Shown in pieces: positions 28,425-37,023 of a stretch of 64,000 nucleotides of DNA. Position numbers and translations under genes: made by a program. Source of the DNA: Blastococcus sp. PRF04-17. Lineage in GTDB: Bacteria > Actinomycetota > Actinomycetes > Mycobacteriales > Geodermatophilaceae. Numbering within the stretch: the first letter of the stretch is position 1; each line of letters begins with the position of its first letter. Location: the NCBI RefSeq assembly GCF_023016265.1, contig NZ_CP095412.1, positions 2,418,001 through 2,482,000 of the forward strand. The letters are read 5' to 3'. The notes below the pieces were generated by a model, which saw only the letters and a list, made by a program, of their open reading frames with translations, had not been told where the DNA came from and did not search any database.

Positions 28425-29801
28425 TCAATCACCCGAGGCCCGCCCGACGAGCGTCTCCTCGGCGGCGCGCAGGTGCGGAGTGGGCACGGCTGCGACCCGC
28501 GGACCCACCCGCAGGCGCAGCCGCGGCGGCGCGAACCCGGCCTCGAGCCGCACCCGGCGGCCGCGCGCCAGGACGGCCGCGGCCACGACGCCCGCGACCA
28601 CGCAGACCGCCCCTCCCAGGATCAGCCCCCAGGGCGCCCCCAGGTGCTCGGAGATCCAGCCGATCAGCGGCGCTCCCACCGGCGTCCCGCCCATGAAGCA
28701 CATGAAGTAGAGCGCCATCACCCGGCCGCGCATCTGCGGGTCGACGCCGAGCTGGACGAAGCTGTTGTTGGCGACGCTGAAGATCAGCGCGGCCGCGCCG
28801 GTGGGCACCAGCAGGGCGGCGAAGGTCGCGTACCCCGGCATGAGGCCGGAGATCACGGTGAGGACGCCGAAGACGACGGCGGATACCACCAGGAAGCGCT
28901 GCCGCGGCCGGACGCTGCGGCGGGTGGACAGCAACGCGCCGCTCAGCGACCCGATCGCGAAGAAGGTGGAGAGCAGACCGAACGCCTCGGCCCCGAGGTC
29001 GAAGCGCTCGCGCGCCATGAGCGCGATCGTCACCTGGTAGTTGAAGCCGAACGTGCCGATGACGAAGGCCAGCGTCATGGCCAGCACGAGATCGGGGTGC
29101 GCCCAGGTGTAGGCGAGTCCTTCGCGCAGCTGACCTCGCGCGCGGGCGACCGGTGGGCTGCGGCGCAGCTCGGAGGCCCGCATGCCGGCGAGCGCGGCGA
29201 TCGTGAAGGCGAAGCTCGCCGCGTTGACGAAGAACGCCGGCGCGGTGTCGCCCGACGCCGCCCCGATGAGGAGCCCGGCCAGGGCCGGGCCGACGAGCCG
29301 CGCGCCGTTGAAGATCGAGGAGTTCAGCCCGACGGCGTTGGCCAGCAAGGCCGGGCCCACCAGCTCGGACACGAACGCCTGCCGGACGGGCGCGTCGATG
29401 GCGGCCACGGCGCCCAGGCCGCCGGCCAGCACGAACACGTGCCACAGGGCGACGGCGTCGGTGACCACCAGGAGCGCCAGCAGCAGGGCCAGCAGGCCCA
29501 TGAGCGCCTGCGTGACCATGAGCACGCGGCGCTTGTCGTACCGGTCGGCCAGCACCCCGCCGTACATGCTCAGCAGCAGCGACGGCCCGAACTGGAGCGC
29601 GGTGATGAGCCCCAGGGCCACGCCGCTGTCCCCGGAGAGCTGCAGCACCAGCCAGTCCTGGCCGATGCGCTGCATCCACGTCCCGGTGAGCGACACCAGG
29701 TTGGCCGAGGAGTACATCCGGTAGTTGCGCACCCGCAACGCCCGGAAGGGACCCGTGCCGAGGTCCCGCTCCGCACCGGGATCAGTGCTCGTCCAGGTCA
29801 C
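28425..29801 (-). CDS. MFS transporter (DUF894/EntS-like)
   Basis: 458 aa, twelve membrane spans, intact. The opening FRALRVRNYRMYSSANLVSLTGTWMQ and the loop GVLADRYDKRRVLM are typical of TIGR00900/DUF894 exporters with broad substrates. It follows the MarR gene with an ATGA overlap and is probably controlled by it. Function is likely drug or metabolite efflux. It ends 87 bases before the start of the downstream membrane protein on the same strand. Confidence 0.9.
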   Translation of the reverse strand: MTWTSTDPGAERDLGTGPFRALRVRNYRMYSSANLVSLTGTWMQRIGQDWLVLQLSGDSGVALGLITALQFGPSLLLSMYGGVLADRYDKRRVLMVTQALMGLLALLLALLVVTDAVALWHVFVLAGGLGAVAAIDAPVRQAFVSELVGPALLANAVGLNSSIFNGARLVGPALAGLLIGAASGDTAPAFFVNAASFAFTIAALAGMRASELRRSPPVARARGQLREGLAYTWAHPDLVLAMTLAFVIGTFGFNYQVTIALMARERFDLGAEAFGLLSTFFAIGSLSGALLSTRRSVRPRQRFLVVSAVVFGVLTVISGLMPGYATFAALLVPTGAAALIFSVANNSFVQLGVDPQMRGRVMALYFMCFMGGTPVGAPLIGWISEHLGAPWGLILGGAVCVVAGVVAAAVLARGRRVRLEAGFAPPRLRLRVGPRVAAVPTPHLRAAEETLVGRASGD

Positions 29802-30232
29802 CCACTGGCCAGCTTGTCGATGATCGCCGCGGCCTCCCGCAGCACCGCCCGTTCCTCGGCCGACAGTTCCTGCAGCCGCTCGCTGAGCCAGGCCTCGCGG
29901 GCCCGGGCCTCGGCGTCGAGCAGCCCGCGGGCAGCCGGCGTCAGGTCGATGATCACCTGTCTGCCGTCGGTCGGGTGCGGCGTCCGGGTCACCAGGCCCA
30001 TGCCCTCGAGCGCCACCACCACCCGGGTCATCGACGGCGGCTGCACGCGCTCGTGGGTGGCCAGCTCGCCCGGGCTCATCGGCCCGTGCCGCTTCAGCGT
30101 CGACAGCGCCGCGAGGTGGGTGAGCGTGACCGACGTGTCCACGCGCTGGTTGCGCAACCGCCGCGAGAAGCGCATCACGGCGAGCCGGAGGTCGTGGGCG
30201 AGCGCAGCGGTGTCCAGCGTCGTCCTGCCCAC
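29798..30232 (-). CDS. MarR family transcriptional regulator
   Basis: 144 aa winged-helix regulator. LTHLAALSTLKRHGPMSPGELATHE, PSMTRVVVALEGMGLVTR and the wing TPHPTDGRQVIIDLTP give the MarR fold, with flanking dimer helices. It is first in a two-gene operon with an MFS transporter and most likely represses it until a small aromatic ligand binds. No clear palindrome was found in the short gap (30233-30298) upstream. Confidence 0.92.
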   Translation of the reverse strand: MGRTTLDTAALAHDLRLAVMRFSRRLRNQRVDTSVTLTHLAALSTLKRHGPMSPGELATHERVQPPSMTRVVVALEGMGLVTRTPHPTDGRQVIIDLTPAARGLLDAEARAREAWLSERLQELSAEERAVLREAAAIIDKLASG

Positions 30233-30298
30233 GATGCTTAGCCTAACTCAGCAACACGGCTCCGCTGGGGAACCGGCGCCTCCGGCCGACCCCGCGGG

Positions 30299-31882
30299 CT
30301 ACAGGAGCTGCTGCAACGGCTCCAGCGCGAAGTAGACGAGGAACATCGCCGCGATGATCCACATCAGCGGGTGGATGTCGCGACGCCGGCCAACCGCCAG
30401 GCGCAGCAGCACGAAGCTGATGACACCGGCGCCGATGCCGTTGGTGATCGAGAAGGTGAACGGCATCAGCGCCATGGCCAGGAAGGCCGGGATGACCAGC
30501 GAGAGGTCGTCCCACGTCAGGTGCCGGACCTGGCTGATCATGAGCGCACCGACGATCACCAGCGCCGGGGCGGCGGCCTCCGAGGGGACCACGAGCACCA
30601 GCGGGCTGAGGAACATCGTGATCAGGAAGAGCACGCCGGTGACGACGCTGGCCAGGCCGGTGCGGGCGCCGTCGGCGACGCCCGACGCGCTCTCGATGTA
30701 GGTCGTGTTCGACGACACGCTGCCCGCGCCCCCGGCCGCGGCGGCCAGCGAGTCGACGAGCAGGACCGGCTGCGACTTGGGCAGGTTGCGCTTCTCGTCG
30801 AGCATGCCTCCCTCGGCGCCGACGGCGGTGACCGTGCCGACGGTGTCGAAGAAGTCGGCGATCATCAGCGAGAAGACGATGAGCACCGCGGCCAGGATCC
30901 CGATCCGCTCGAACCCGCCGAACAGCGAGAAGTTGCCGAGCAGGGAGAGATCGGGGGTGGCCACCACGTCCTCCGGCAGGGCGGGGACCTGCAACGCCCA
31001 GCCCCGCGGGTTGACCTCCTCGCCACCGGAGATCCGCGGGCCGACCTCGGCGACCGCCTCGATGACGATCGCGAGCACCGTCGTGGCGACGATGCCGATG
31101 AGCAGCCCGCCGCGGACCTTGCGCACCACCAGCACGGCCATGAGCAGCAGACCGACGACGAAGGTGAGCATCGGCCAGCCGGCGAGCTGACCGCCGTCGC
31201 CGAAGCTGATCAGCGGGTTGCCCGGCCGGATGATCCCGGCGTCCACGAGCCCGATGATGGTCAGGAAGAGGCCGATGCCGACGGCGATCGCCGTCTTCAG
31301 CTGCGGCGGGATGGCCTCGAAGACCGCGCGCCGGAAGCCGGTCAGCACCAGGACCGTGATGAGCAGGCCCTCCAGCACGACCAGGCCCATGATCTCCGGC
31401 CAGGAGAGCTGGGTGGCCGCGAAGACCGCGACGATGGCGTTGATGCCGAGGCCGGCGGCGACCGCGAAGGGGTAGCGGCCGATGACGCCCATGGCGATGG
31501 TCAGGACGCCCGCGAGCAGCGCCGTGACCGCCGCGATCGACCCGAAGGACAGCACCGTGCCGCTGACGTCGGCTCCGGGCACGCCTTCGAGCCCCGGGAT
31601 GCTGGTCAGGATGATCGGGTTGAGCAGCACGATGTAGGCCATCGTGAAGAACGTCGTCAGGCCGCCGCGCACCTCGCGGCTGACGGTCGACCGCCGAGCG
31701 CTGATCTCGAAGTACCGGTCCAGCCCGTTCTTGGGGCGCACCTGCGGACCGGCGCTGCGGCGCACGGGCTCGGCTCCTCCGAGCACGTCGGCCGGTGTCC
31801 CCTCGTCGGCGACGGGGGCCGCCCTGCCGGTGGCCGCACCGGCCGCGCGGGCCCCCTTGGACGGACGAGACTTCTGGGCCAT
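30299..31882 (-). CDS. NCS2 family permease, AzgA-type purine transporter
   Basis: 527 aa importer of adenine, guanine or hypoxanthine by proton symport. AzgA-type features are clear: EVRGGLTTFFTMAYIVLLNP, AGLGINAIVAVFAATQLSW, RPGNPLISFGDG, SLMIADFFDTVGT and SSNTTYIESASGVADGARTGL. About 60 residues of soluble, low-complexity N-terminus precede the core, longer than usual. It is a single gene, divergent from DUF2530 with a 150-base gap that holds no ORF. Confidence 0.92.
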   Translation of the reverse strand: MAQKSRPSKGARAAGAATGRAAPVADEGTPADVLGGAEPVRRSAGPQVRPKNGLDRYFEISARRSTVSREVRGGLTTFFTMAYIVLLNPIILTSIPGLEGVPGADVSGTVLSFGSIAAVTALLAGVLTIAMGVIGRYPFAVAAGLGINAIVAVFAATQLSWPEIMGLVVLEGLLITVLVLTGFRRAVFEAIPPQLKTAIAVGIGLFLTIIGLVDAGIIRPGNPLISFGDGGQLAGWPMLTFVVGLLLMAVLVVRKVRGGLLIGIVATTVLAIVIEAVAEVGPRISGGEEVNPRGWALQVPALPEDVVATPDLSLLGNFSLFGGFERIGILAAVLIVFSLMIADFFDTVGTVTAVGAEGGMLDEKRNLPKSQPVLLVDSLAAAAGGAGSVSSNTTYIESASGVADGARTGLASVVTGVLFLITMFLSPLVLVVPSEAAAPALVIVGALMISQVRHLTWDDLSLVIPAFLAMALMPFTFSITNGIGAGVISFVLLRLAVGRRRDIHPLMWIIAAMFLVYFALEPLQQLL

Positions 31883-32032
31883 GCGGACTCCCGGGACGAC
31901 GGGCCGCTCCGCGGGCCGGACGCGCCCAGGGCGCACCGGCCCGCACAACGGCGGACGACGAGCGGCGACAGCGTGCCACACCTGCGGCCCCGGGTGTGCC
32001 CAAGTGATCGAGCTGAGACCTACGCTCGCCCC

Positions 32033-32371
32033 GTGCACGGACCGACGAAGCATGCCCCGCCACCGCTGGAGGTCGACACGTCCCGGGTCGTCATCGCCGG
32101 GATCGCCCTGTGGGCGGTGGCGCTCGTGGTGCTGCTCGTGCTCGGCGACCGCGTCGACCGGATGTGGACCTGGACCTGCGTCGCCGCGATCGGGCTCGGC
32201 TTCCTGGGCCTGTGGATCATGAAGCTGCAGGGGCAGTTGAAGGACCCCTCCCCCGCCGCTCGCACGCTCGCGACGGGACCCTGCGGAGGGGCCGATCCAG
32301 CGACGACTAGAGGACGTCGAACCCGCCGGTGTCGTACCGCGCGGTCAGGACCACCTCGGTCGGCTCGGTGA
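32033..32371 (+). CDS. DUF2530 small membrane protein (3' end uncertain)
   Basis: Two-helix membrane protein with the DUF2530 pattern: PPPLEVDTSRVVIAGIALWAVALVVLL, then WTWTCVAAIGLGFLGLWIMK. GTG start. Homologues usually end soon after the second helix. Here the frame stays open through the hairpin repeat at 32240-32300 and into the 3' end of the convergent DUF3027 gene (65-base overlap), giving up to 112 aa with an arginine-rich tail. Either the repeat has replaced the stop or a base is wrong near 32230-32240. The function is unknown. Confidence 0.6.
   Translation: MHGPTKHAPPPLEVDTSRVVIAGIALWAVALVVLLVLGDRVDRMWTWTCVAAIGLGFLGLWIMKLQGQLKDPSPAARTLATGPCGGADPATTRGRRTRRCRTARSGPPRSAR
32240..32300 (+). 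repeat. Dispersed hairpin repeat, copy B
   Basis: Related to 9546-9613: AAGGACCCC, then CTCGCACGCTCGCGACGGGACCCTGC, here quoted in part, then GGAGGGGCCG. The outer stem is CCCCTCC with GGAGGGG, where copy A has CCCCGCTGC with GCAGCGGGG, so both arms changed together. It lies inside the extended DUF2530 frame between convergent genes. Confidence 0.65.
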
Positions 32372-33110
32372 GCACCAGCGTCGCCTGGCTGTGCGCACCG
32401 CAGCCGTAGTCGGCCGTCACCACGCGCCCGTCGGCCGGTGCGTAGGCGTTGCCGCAGGCACCGAGCGTCGAGCGGAGCGAGCCGGCCAGCGGCAGCCAGA
32501 AACCGCAGGTACCGCACGGGCCGGGCGCGTGGCGGGCCATCGAGGAGCCGGGCCCGAACTCACCGGCCGACCATCGACCGACCGCCTCGCGGCGACCGTC
32601 GGCGGACATGACCCGCTCGCGGCCCGACCCGAGCTCGAAGGCGACCACGCTGCCCTCGGGGTCGTCGGCGGAGTCGTCGTCCACCGCGTACGCCGGCACG
32701 AGACGCGGGTCGTCCTCGGTCGAGGGCAGCACGTCGCCGACCGACAGGTCACCGGGCCGCAACCGCTCGTGCCACGGCACCCAGGCCGGCGCCAGCAGGG
32801 CCGAGTCGCCCGGCAGCAGCACGACCTCGTCCACGGTCACCTCGGACTCGCCGGGGATGCGCGCGACGGTGACCGCCCAGTGCCAGCCGACGTAGCCGGG
32901 CAGGCGGCTGGCGAACGTGTGGGTCAGCACCTCGCCGAGCACGTCGGCCGGCACCCCCTCGGTCTCGGGGTCCACCGGCTCGGACGTCGTCCCGAGGTGC
33001 TCGCCGACGACCGCGGGGTCACCCGCCGTCTCGACGGCGGCGGCACGGGCCAGGTCGACCGCACCGGCGAGGCCGTCGGCGGTCGCGGGAGCAGCGGAGG
33101 ACTCGGTCAC
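32307..33110 (-). CDS. DUF3027 family protein
   Basis: 267 aa actinobacterial protein. The core is YVGWHWAVTVARIPGESEVTVDEVVLLPGDSALLAPAWVPWHERLRPGDLSVGD, described here in part as the family hallmark WVPW-x-R-L-R-P-G-D-L. A C-terminal zinc-ribbon-like set of cysteines follows (CGTCGFW, GACGNAYAP, YGCGAHS). Its biochemical role is not established to my knowledge. Divergent from the MFS gene and convergent with DUF2530; the grouping with MFS, DUF2771 and a cold-shock gene is common in actinobacteria. Confidence 0.85.
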   Translation of the reverse strand: MTESSAAPATADGLAGAVDLARAAAVETAGDPAVVGEHLGTTSEPVDPETEGVPADVLGEVLTHTFASRLPGYVGWHWAVTVARIPGESEVTVDEVVLLPGDSALLAPAWVPWHERLRPGDLSVGDVLPSTEDDPRLVPAYAVDDDSADDPEGSVVAFELGSGRERVMSADGRREAVGRWSAGEFGPGSSMARHAPGPCGTCGFWLPLAGSLRSTLGACGNAYAPADGRVVTADYGCGAHSQATLVLTEPTEVVLTARYDTGGFDVL

Positions 33111-33172
33111 CCCGCCAGTGTCCCATCCGGCCGACGGGTCGCCCGCACAGCTCCGTGCGGCACCATGGACCC

Positions 33173-34735
33173 GTGTCCGTCTCGCGTCGCCCGCCCGGTG
33201 CTCGCCGGCGCGCGCGCCTGACGGGACGCTCCACCGCGCCGCGGCCCGATCGCCAGGACACCCCACCGTTCGGCATGCCTGTCCCGTCGGCGAGCGCCCT
33301 GCCTCCGTCGACCAGCCATCCGCCGCCCGACGACCGGCCCACCACCGTGATCCCCGAGCCGTCGCCCGCCGCCGTGGGGCCGCGGAAGATCACCGTCACC
33401 CGGGTCGCCGCGGCCCGCTCGCGCGAGCTCACCGCGGCGGCGGCCCGTCGCGTCCGGGAGGCCAGCCGGGCCGACGGCGCCGAGGAGAGCGGGCTGGCCC
33501 AGCTGCTCTGGGTCAACGCCCTCCACATGGCCGGCGACGCCATGATCGCGGTCTCCCTCGCCGGCACGTTGTTCTTCGCCGCGACGACCGACGCCCAGCG
33601 CAGCAACGTGGCGCTGTACCTGCTGGTCACGATGGCGCCCTTCGCCGTCCTGGCGCCGATCATCGGGCCGGCGCTGGACCGGCTGCAGCGCGGACGCCGG
33701 TGGGCCATGGCCGCCAGCCACGTCGGCCGGGCGGTCCTGGCGCTGGTCATGCTGTCCCACTTCGACAGCTTCTGGCTGTACCCGGCCGCCCTCGGTGTCC
33801 TCGTGCTGTCGAAGTCGCACAACGTGCTGCGTGCCGCGGTCGTCCCGCGCGTGCTGCCCGCGGCCATGTCCCTGACCTCGGCCAACGCCCGGCTCTCCGT
33901 GTTCGGTCTCGTGACCGCGGCCGTGGCAGGTGGCCTCGGGGCAGGCATCGCCGCCGTCCTGGGCTTCGACTGGGAGCTCGGCGCCACCGCGGCCGTGTTC
34001 CTGGTCGCGGCTGGACTCGCCATCCGGTTGCCCCGGCACGTCGACGTCCCGACCGGCGAGCAGCCGGCCGACGTCCTCACGACGGCGCCGGTCCCATCCC
34101 TCGGCCGCCGCCGGGTGAGCCCGCACGTCGTCCTGGCCCTGCGGGCCAACGCGGCGCTGCGTGGCCTGGGCGGCTTCCTGACGATCTTCTCCGCCTTCCT
34201 CGTCCAGGCCACCTTCGACGGCGGCTGGCCGGCCACGCTGGCGCTGGGCGCGGTGGCGGCGGCCGCGGGGGTGGGCAGCTTCACCGGCACCGCGATCGGC
34301 TCCCGGATGCACCACGCCGACCCCGACCGGGTCGTGCTGATCTCGGCGGCGGGCGCGGCCGCCGTCACGGTGCTCGCGGCGTTCTTCTACAGCTTCGCCA
34401 TGGCCGCGGCGGTCGCCGGCGTCGCGGCCGTCACCAACGCGCTGGGCAAGGTGGCACTGGACGCGATCATCCAGCGCGAGGTGCCCGAGACCATGCGCGC
34501 CTCGGCCTTCGCCCGCTCCGAGACCGTGCTCCAGCTCTCCTGGGTCGTCGGTGGAGCCTTCGGCATCGCGCTGCCGCCCACCGGCTGGCTCGGCTTCACG
34601 GTCGCCGCGGCGCTGCTCGTCCTCGCCGTCGGCCTGATCGTGTGGAGCCTCTACCGGGGGCGCCGCGCACCGCGGCCGCCGGTGGCCGTCTCCCCCGATG
34701 CGCCGACGGAGCCGGTGGGGCAGCAGTGGTCGTAG
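33173..34735 (+). CDS. MFS transporter
   Basis: 520 aa from GTG (VSVSRRPPG). About 100 residues of proline- and arginine-rich cytoplasmic N-terminus precede twelve membrane spans starting near NALHMAGDAMIAVSLAGTLFF. The loop DRLQRGRRWAM stands for the usual loop 2-3 motif. It resembles the conserved transmembrane MFS found next to XPB and CspB genes in other actinobacteria. The substrate is unknown. The stop overlaps the start of the DUF2771 lipoprotein gene. Confidence 0.87.
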   Translation: MSVSRRPPGARRRARLTGRSTAPRPDRQDTPPFGMPVPSASALPPSTSHPPPDDRPTTVIPEPSPAAVGPRKITVTRVAAARSRELTAAAARRVREASRADGAEESGLAQLLWVNALHMAGDAMIAVSLAGTLFFAATTDAQRSNVALYLLVTMAPFAVLAPIIGPALDRLQRGRRWAMAASHVGRAVLALVMLSHFDSFWLYPAALGVLVLSKSHNVLRAAVVPRVLPAAMSLTSANARLSVFGLVTAAVAGGLGAGIAAVLGFDWELGATAAVFLVAAGLAIRLPRHVDVPTGEQPADVLTTAPVPSLGRRRVSPHVVLALRANAALRGLGGFLTIFSAFLVQATFDGGWPATLALGAVAAAAGVGSFTGTAIGSRMHHADPDRVVLISAAGAAAVTVLAAFFYSFAMAAAVAGVAAVTNALGKVALDAIIQREVPETMRASAFARSETVLQLSWVVGGAFGIALPPTGWLGFTVAAALLVLAVGLIVWSLYRGRRAPRPPVAVSPDAPTEPVGQQWS

Positions 34736-35187
34736 GCAGGGCCGCCACCGCCACCGCCACCGCCACCGCCACCCTGCTGGTGCTGGTCGCCGGGTGCGGA
34801 CGCGGCGAGACGGGGCCCGGTGAGGTCGGCGTCGAGGTCGGCGCGCAGGACCTCAGCGTGCGCCCGACCCAGTACTGCCTGGACGGCGAGGGGCAGCGCT
34901 ACGACACGACGCCACCGATCCTCGAGGTGTCCCCCGGCGCGACGATCTCGCTCACCGTGCCCGACGCCGTCGCCGACCGCGGCTGGAGCGTGCAGGTCTT
35001 CGACGACGAGCTCGAGGAGCAGCTCGGAGCGGTCGACGTCGCCGCGGGGACGACGACCTACGACGAGATCACCTCCGACGACGTCGTCCCGCCGGCCTTC
35101 TACCTCGTGGTGGTCGAGGACAAGGGCGGCGACTGCGGCGAGTTCTCGGGAGCCTGGCCGATCGGCTTCATCCGCGCCGGCGGGTGA
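34726..35187 (+). CDS. DUF2771-like lipoprotein
   Basis: 153 aa predicted lipoprotein. The signal peptide contains an Ala-Thr run from five GCCACC repeats (34744-34773) before LLVLVAGC, where the cysteine is the lipid anchor. The mature part (YCLDGEGQ, PPILEVSPGATISLTVPD, PAFYLVVVE) matches DUF2771. It should sit on the outer face of the membrane. GTG start inside the end of the MFS gene implies coupling. Function unknown. Confidence 0.8.
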   Translation: MVVGRAATATATATATLLVLVAGCGRGETGPGEVGVEVGAQDLSVRPTQYCLDGEGQRYDTTPPILEVSPGATISLTVPDAVADRGWSVQVFDDELEEQLGAVDVAAGTTTYDEITSDDVVPPAFYLVVVEDKGGDCGEFSGAWPIGFIRAGG

Positions 35188-35188
35188 A

Positions 35189-35584
35189 TCAGGCCTCGAG
35201 GTCGGCGGCGACCGCGCGCAGTACCGCGGCGACCTTGCGCGACTCGGCCCGGTCCGGGTGCCGGCCGCGGCGCAGCCCCTCGCCGACGTCGTCGAGGAGC
35301 TTGATCAGGTCCTCGATGATCGGCACGAGCTCGTCGGGCTTCTTCCGGGTCGCCGCGGCGTGCGCCGCCGACACCGACGGCAGCGGGTCGAGGACGCGCA
35401 CCTGCAGCGCCTGGTCGCCACGGCGGCCGGCGACGATCCCGAACTCCACGCGCTGCCCGGGCTTGAGCTCGCTCGTCCCCGAGGGGAGGGCGTCCTTGTG
35501 CACGAAGACGTCAGGTCCGTCCTCGCGCGCGAGGAAGCCGAAACCCTTCTCCGGGTTGAACCACTTGACCTTGCCGGTGGGCAC
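35189..35584 (-). CDS. Cold-shock domain protein with C-terminal extension (CspB-like)
   Basis: 131 aa. Residues 1-65 are a cold-shock domain with RNP1 KGFGFLAR and RNP2 VFVHKDAL, binding single-stranded RNA or DNA. The remaining half is a helical extension ([30 protein letters not shown]) found in actinobacterial CspB proteins. GTG start (VPTGKVKW). It ends two bases from the DUF2771 stop, convergent. It is distinct from the short CspA-type gene at 58325. Confidence 0.9.
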   Translation of the reverse strand: MPTGKVKWFNPEKGFGFLAREDGPDVFVHKDALPSGTSELKPGQRVEFGIVAGRRGDQALQVRVLDPLPSVSAAHAAATRKKPDELVPIIEDLIKLLDDVGEGLRRGRHPDRAESRKVAAVLRAVAADLEA

Positions 35585-35718
35585 GTTGATCCCTCTTGCT
35601 CGCTGCCGGGTCCGGCACGGGGCCGGGAGGACGACGGCGCCGCGCGCCGCTCGACGACAGGTTAGCTGCCGTCCCGGCGCGCGGGCCCGCGCATTCCTGG
35701 GCGCCCTAGCCTGGCCGG

Positions 35719-36078
35719 GTGGCACAGCCTCCGCAGGATTCCGGTCATCCCGACTACCGATTCACCCTGGCCAACGAGCGGACGCTGCTGGCCTGGCTGC
35801 GCACCGGGCTGGCCCTCGTCGCCGGTGGAGTGGCGGTGGCCACCTACGCGCCGGATCTCGGCGTGCGCTGGGGAAGCGGTGCGGTCGCCCTCGGACTCGT
35901 CCTCGCCGGCCTGTTCGCCGCCCTCGCCGGTCACCGCCGGTGGCGCGCGAACGAGGCCGCGATCGCCGGCGGTCGGCCGCTGCCGGGGAGTCCCCTGGTG
36001 CCGGCGATGACGGCCGCGGTCGCCGCGGTCGTCGTGGTCGTCGCCGTCCTGGTCGGGGTGGAGGTGCTCGGCCGGTGA
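35719..36078 (+). CDS. DUF202/YidH family membrane protein
   Basis: 119 aa, three membrane spans, with the DUF202 signature [27 protein letters not shown] start. The stop overlaps the GTG of a second DUF202 protein (GTGA), so the two form a tight pair, as DUF202 genes often do. The family is unassigned. Confidence 0.87.
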   Translation: MAQPPQDSGHPDYRFTLANERTLLAWLRTGLALVAGGVAVATYAPDLGVRWGSGAVALGLVLAGLFAALAGHRRWRANEAAIAGGRPLPGSPLVPAMTAAVAAVVVVVAVLVGVEVLGR

Positions 36079-36392
36079 CCGACCAGGGGGTCGCCCCGGA
36101 ACGGACCGACCTGGCCTGGCAGCGGACCGGGCTGGGGATCCTGGGTGCCGCCGGCCTGCTCGCGCACCGGGCGCTGATCAGCGACCGGGCGGTGTTCCTC
36201 GTGGCCGCCGGCGTCGTCGCGCTGGCGGGCCTGGCCGTCCTCGGCGGACTGGCACCGGTCCGCTACCGACGGCTCACCCGCGGGGTGGCGGCCGGCGCCC
36301 GGGTCGTCGCCCCGCGCGCGCTCGGTGTGCTGACCGGACTGGTCGTGCTGACGGCCGTGGTGGCGGCGGCCGCGATCCTCACGCCGGGCTGA
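36075..36392 (+). CDS. DUF202 family membrane protein, second of a pair
   Basis: 105 aa with the shorter motif PERTDLAWQRTGLGILGAAGLL, then two more spans. GTG start on the GTGA overlap. Two unequal DUF202 subunits probably assemble together. The last 14 bases overlap the convergent nucleotidyltransferase gene. Confidence 0.85.
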   Translation: MTDQGVAPERTDLAWQRTGLGILGAAGLLAHRALISDRAVFLVAAGVVALAGLAVLGGLAPVRYRRLTRGVAAGARVVAPRALGVLTGLVVLTAVVAAAAILTPG

Positions 36393-36945
36393 CCTCCGGC
36401 ACGACCTCGAGCCGGTCGAGCAGCACCAGGAACACCTCGGCGAACGGATTGCCCTCCACCGATCGACGGACCTCGGCCCAGTCGACCTGCTCCCGCAGCG
36501 CCCGGGCCACGGGCAGCATCCGGGAGAAGTCGCAGTAGTGCTCGTCCAGCGTCATCAGCTTGGTGACGAGGATGTCGGTCGCCCGCAGCACGGGCATGTG
36601 CACCGAGAGGACCGGCAGCTGCTCGGCGCGCTCGATCAGGTCGGTCTCGACGGGGTGCCCGCAGGCCCGCCAGAGGACGTCGACGAACGACGCCCCGGAG
36701 ACGACCTTGGTCAGCCAGTCCTCCGCCGGCTCCTGCACGTCGAGCCCCGCCTCGGCCAGCACCTTGGCGGCCCGCTCCGCCTCCGCCGCGGGCACGAGGA
36801 AGTCGGCGTCGTGGTCGGGCTCCGGGGCGCCGCGCACCCAGGCGGCATAGCCGCCGCACAGCGCGAAGGGCACCTCTCCCTGCTTCAGGGCGACGGCGGT
36901 GCGCTTGAGGAGGTCGCGGATCTCGTCGCGGTCGTCTGGCTGCAC
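36379..36945 (-). CDS. Nucleotidyltransferase-superfamily protein
   Basis: 188 aa. The fold's signature appears as FALCGGYAAWVRG followed by DHDADFLV, giving GG and D-x-D metal ligands; FVDVLWRACGHPVETDLIERA follows. It belongs to the small, substrate-unassigned nucleotidyltransferases (AbiEii-like in outline). No HEPN or antitoxin partner is adjacent, so I do not call it a toxin. GTG start at 36945; one upstream GTG would add a few residues. Confidence 0.72.
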   Translation of the reverse strand: MQPDDRDEIRDLLKRTAVALKQGEVPFALCGGYAAWVRGAPEPDHDADFLVPAAEAERAAKVLAEAGLDVQEPAEDWLTKVVSGASFVDVLWRACGHPVETDLIERAEQLPVLSVHMPVLRATDILVTKLMTLDEHYCDFSRMLPVARALREQVDWAEVRRSVEGNPFAEVFLVLLDRLEVVPEVSPA

Positions 36946-37023
36946 GCGGGTGCTGCTACCCGCCGCCGCCGGTTGCACGCACACGGGCGGTAGAAGCGGC
37001 CGCGGGCGGGCACAGGGGCAGAC

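Noticed and set aside
36379-36945. AbiEii-type toxin of a toxin-antitoxin pair
   Set aside because: Nucleotidyltransferase motifs are present, but no AbiEi-like gene is adjacent.
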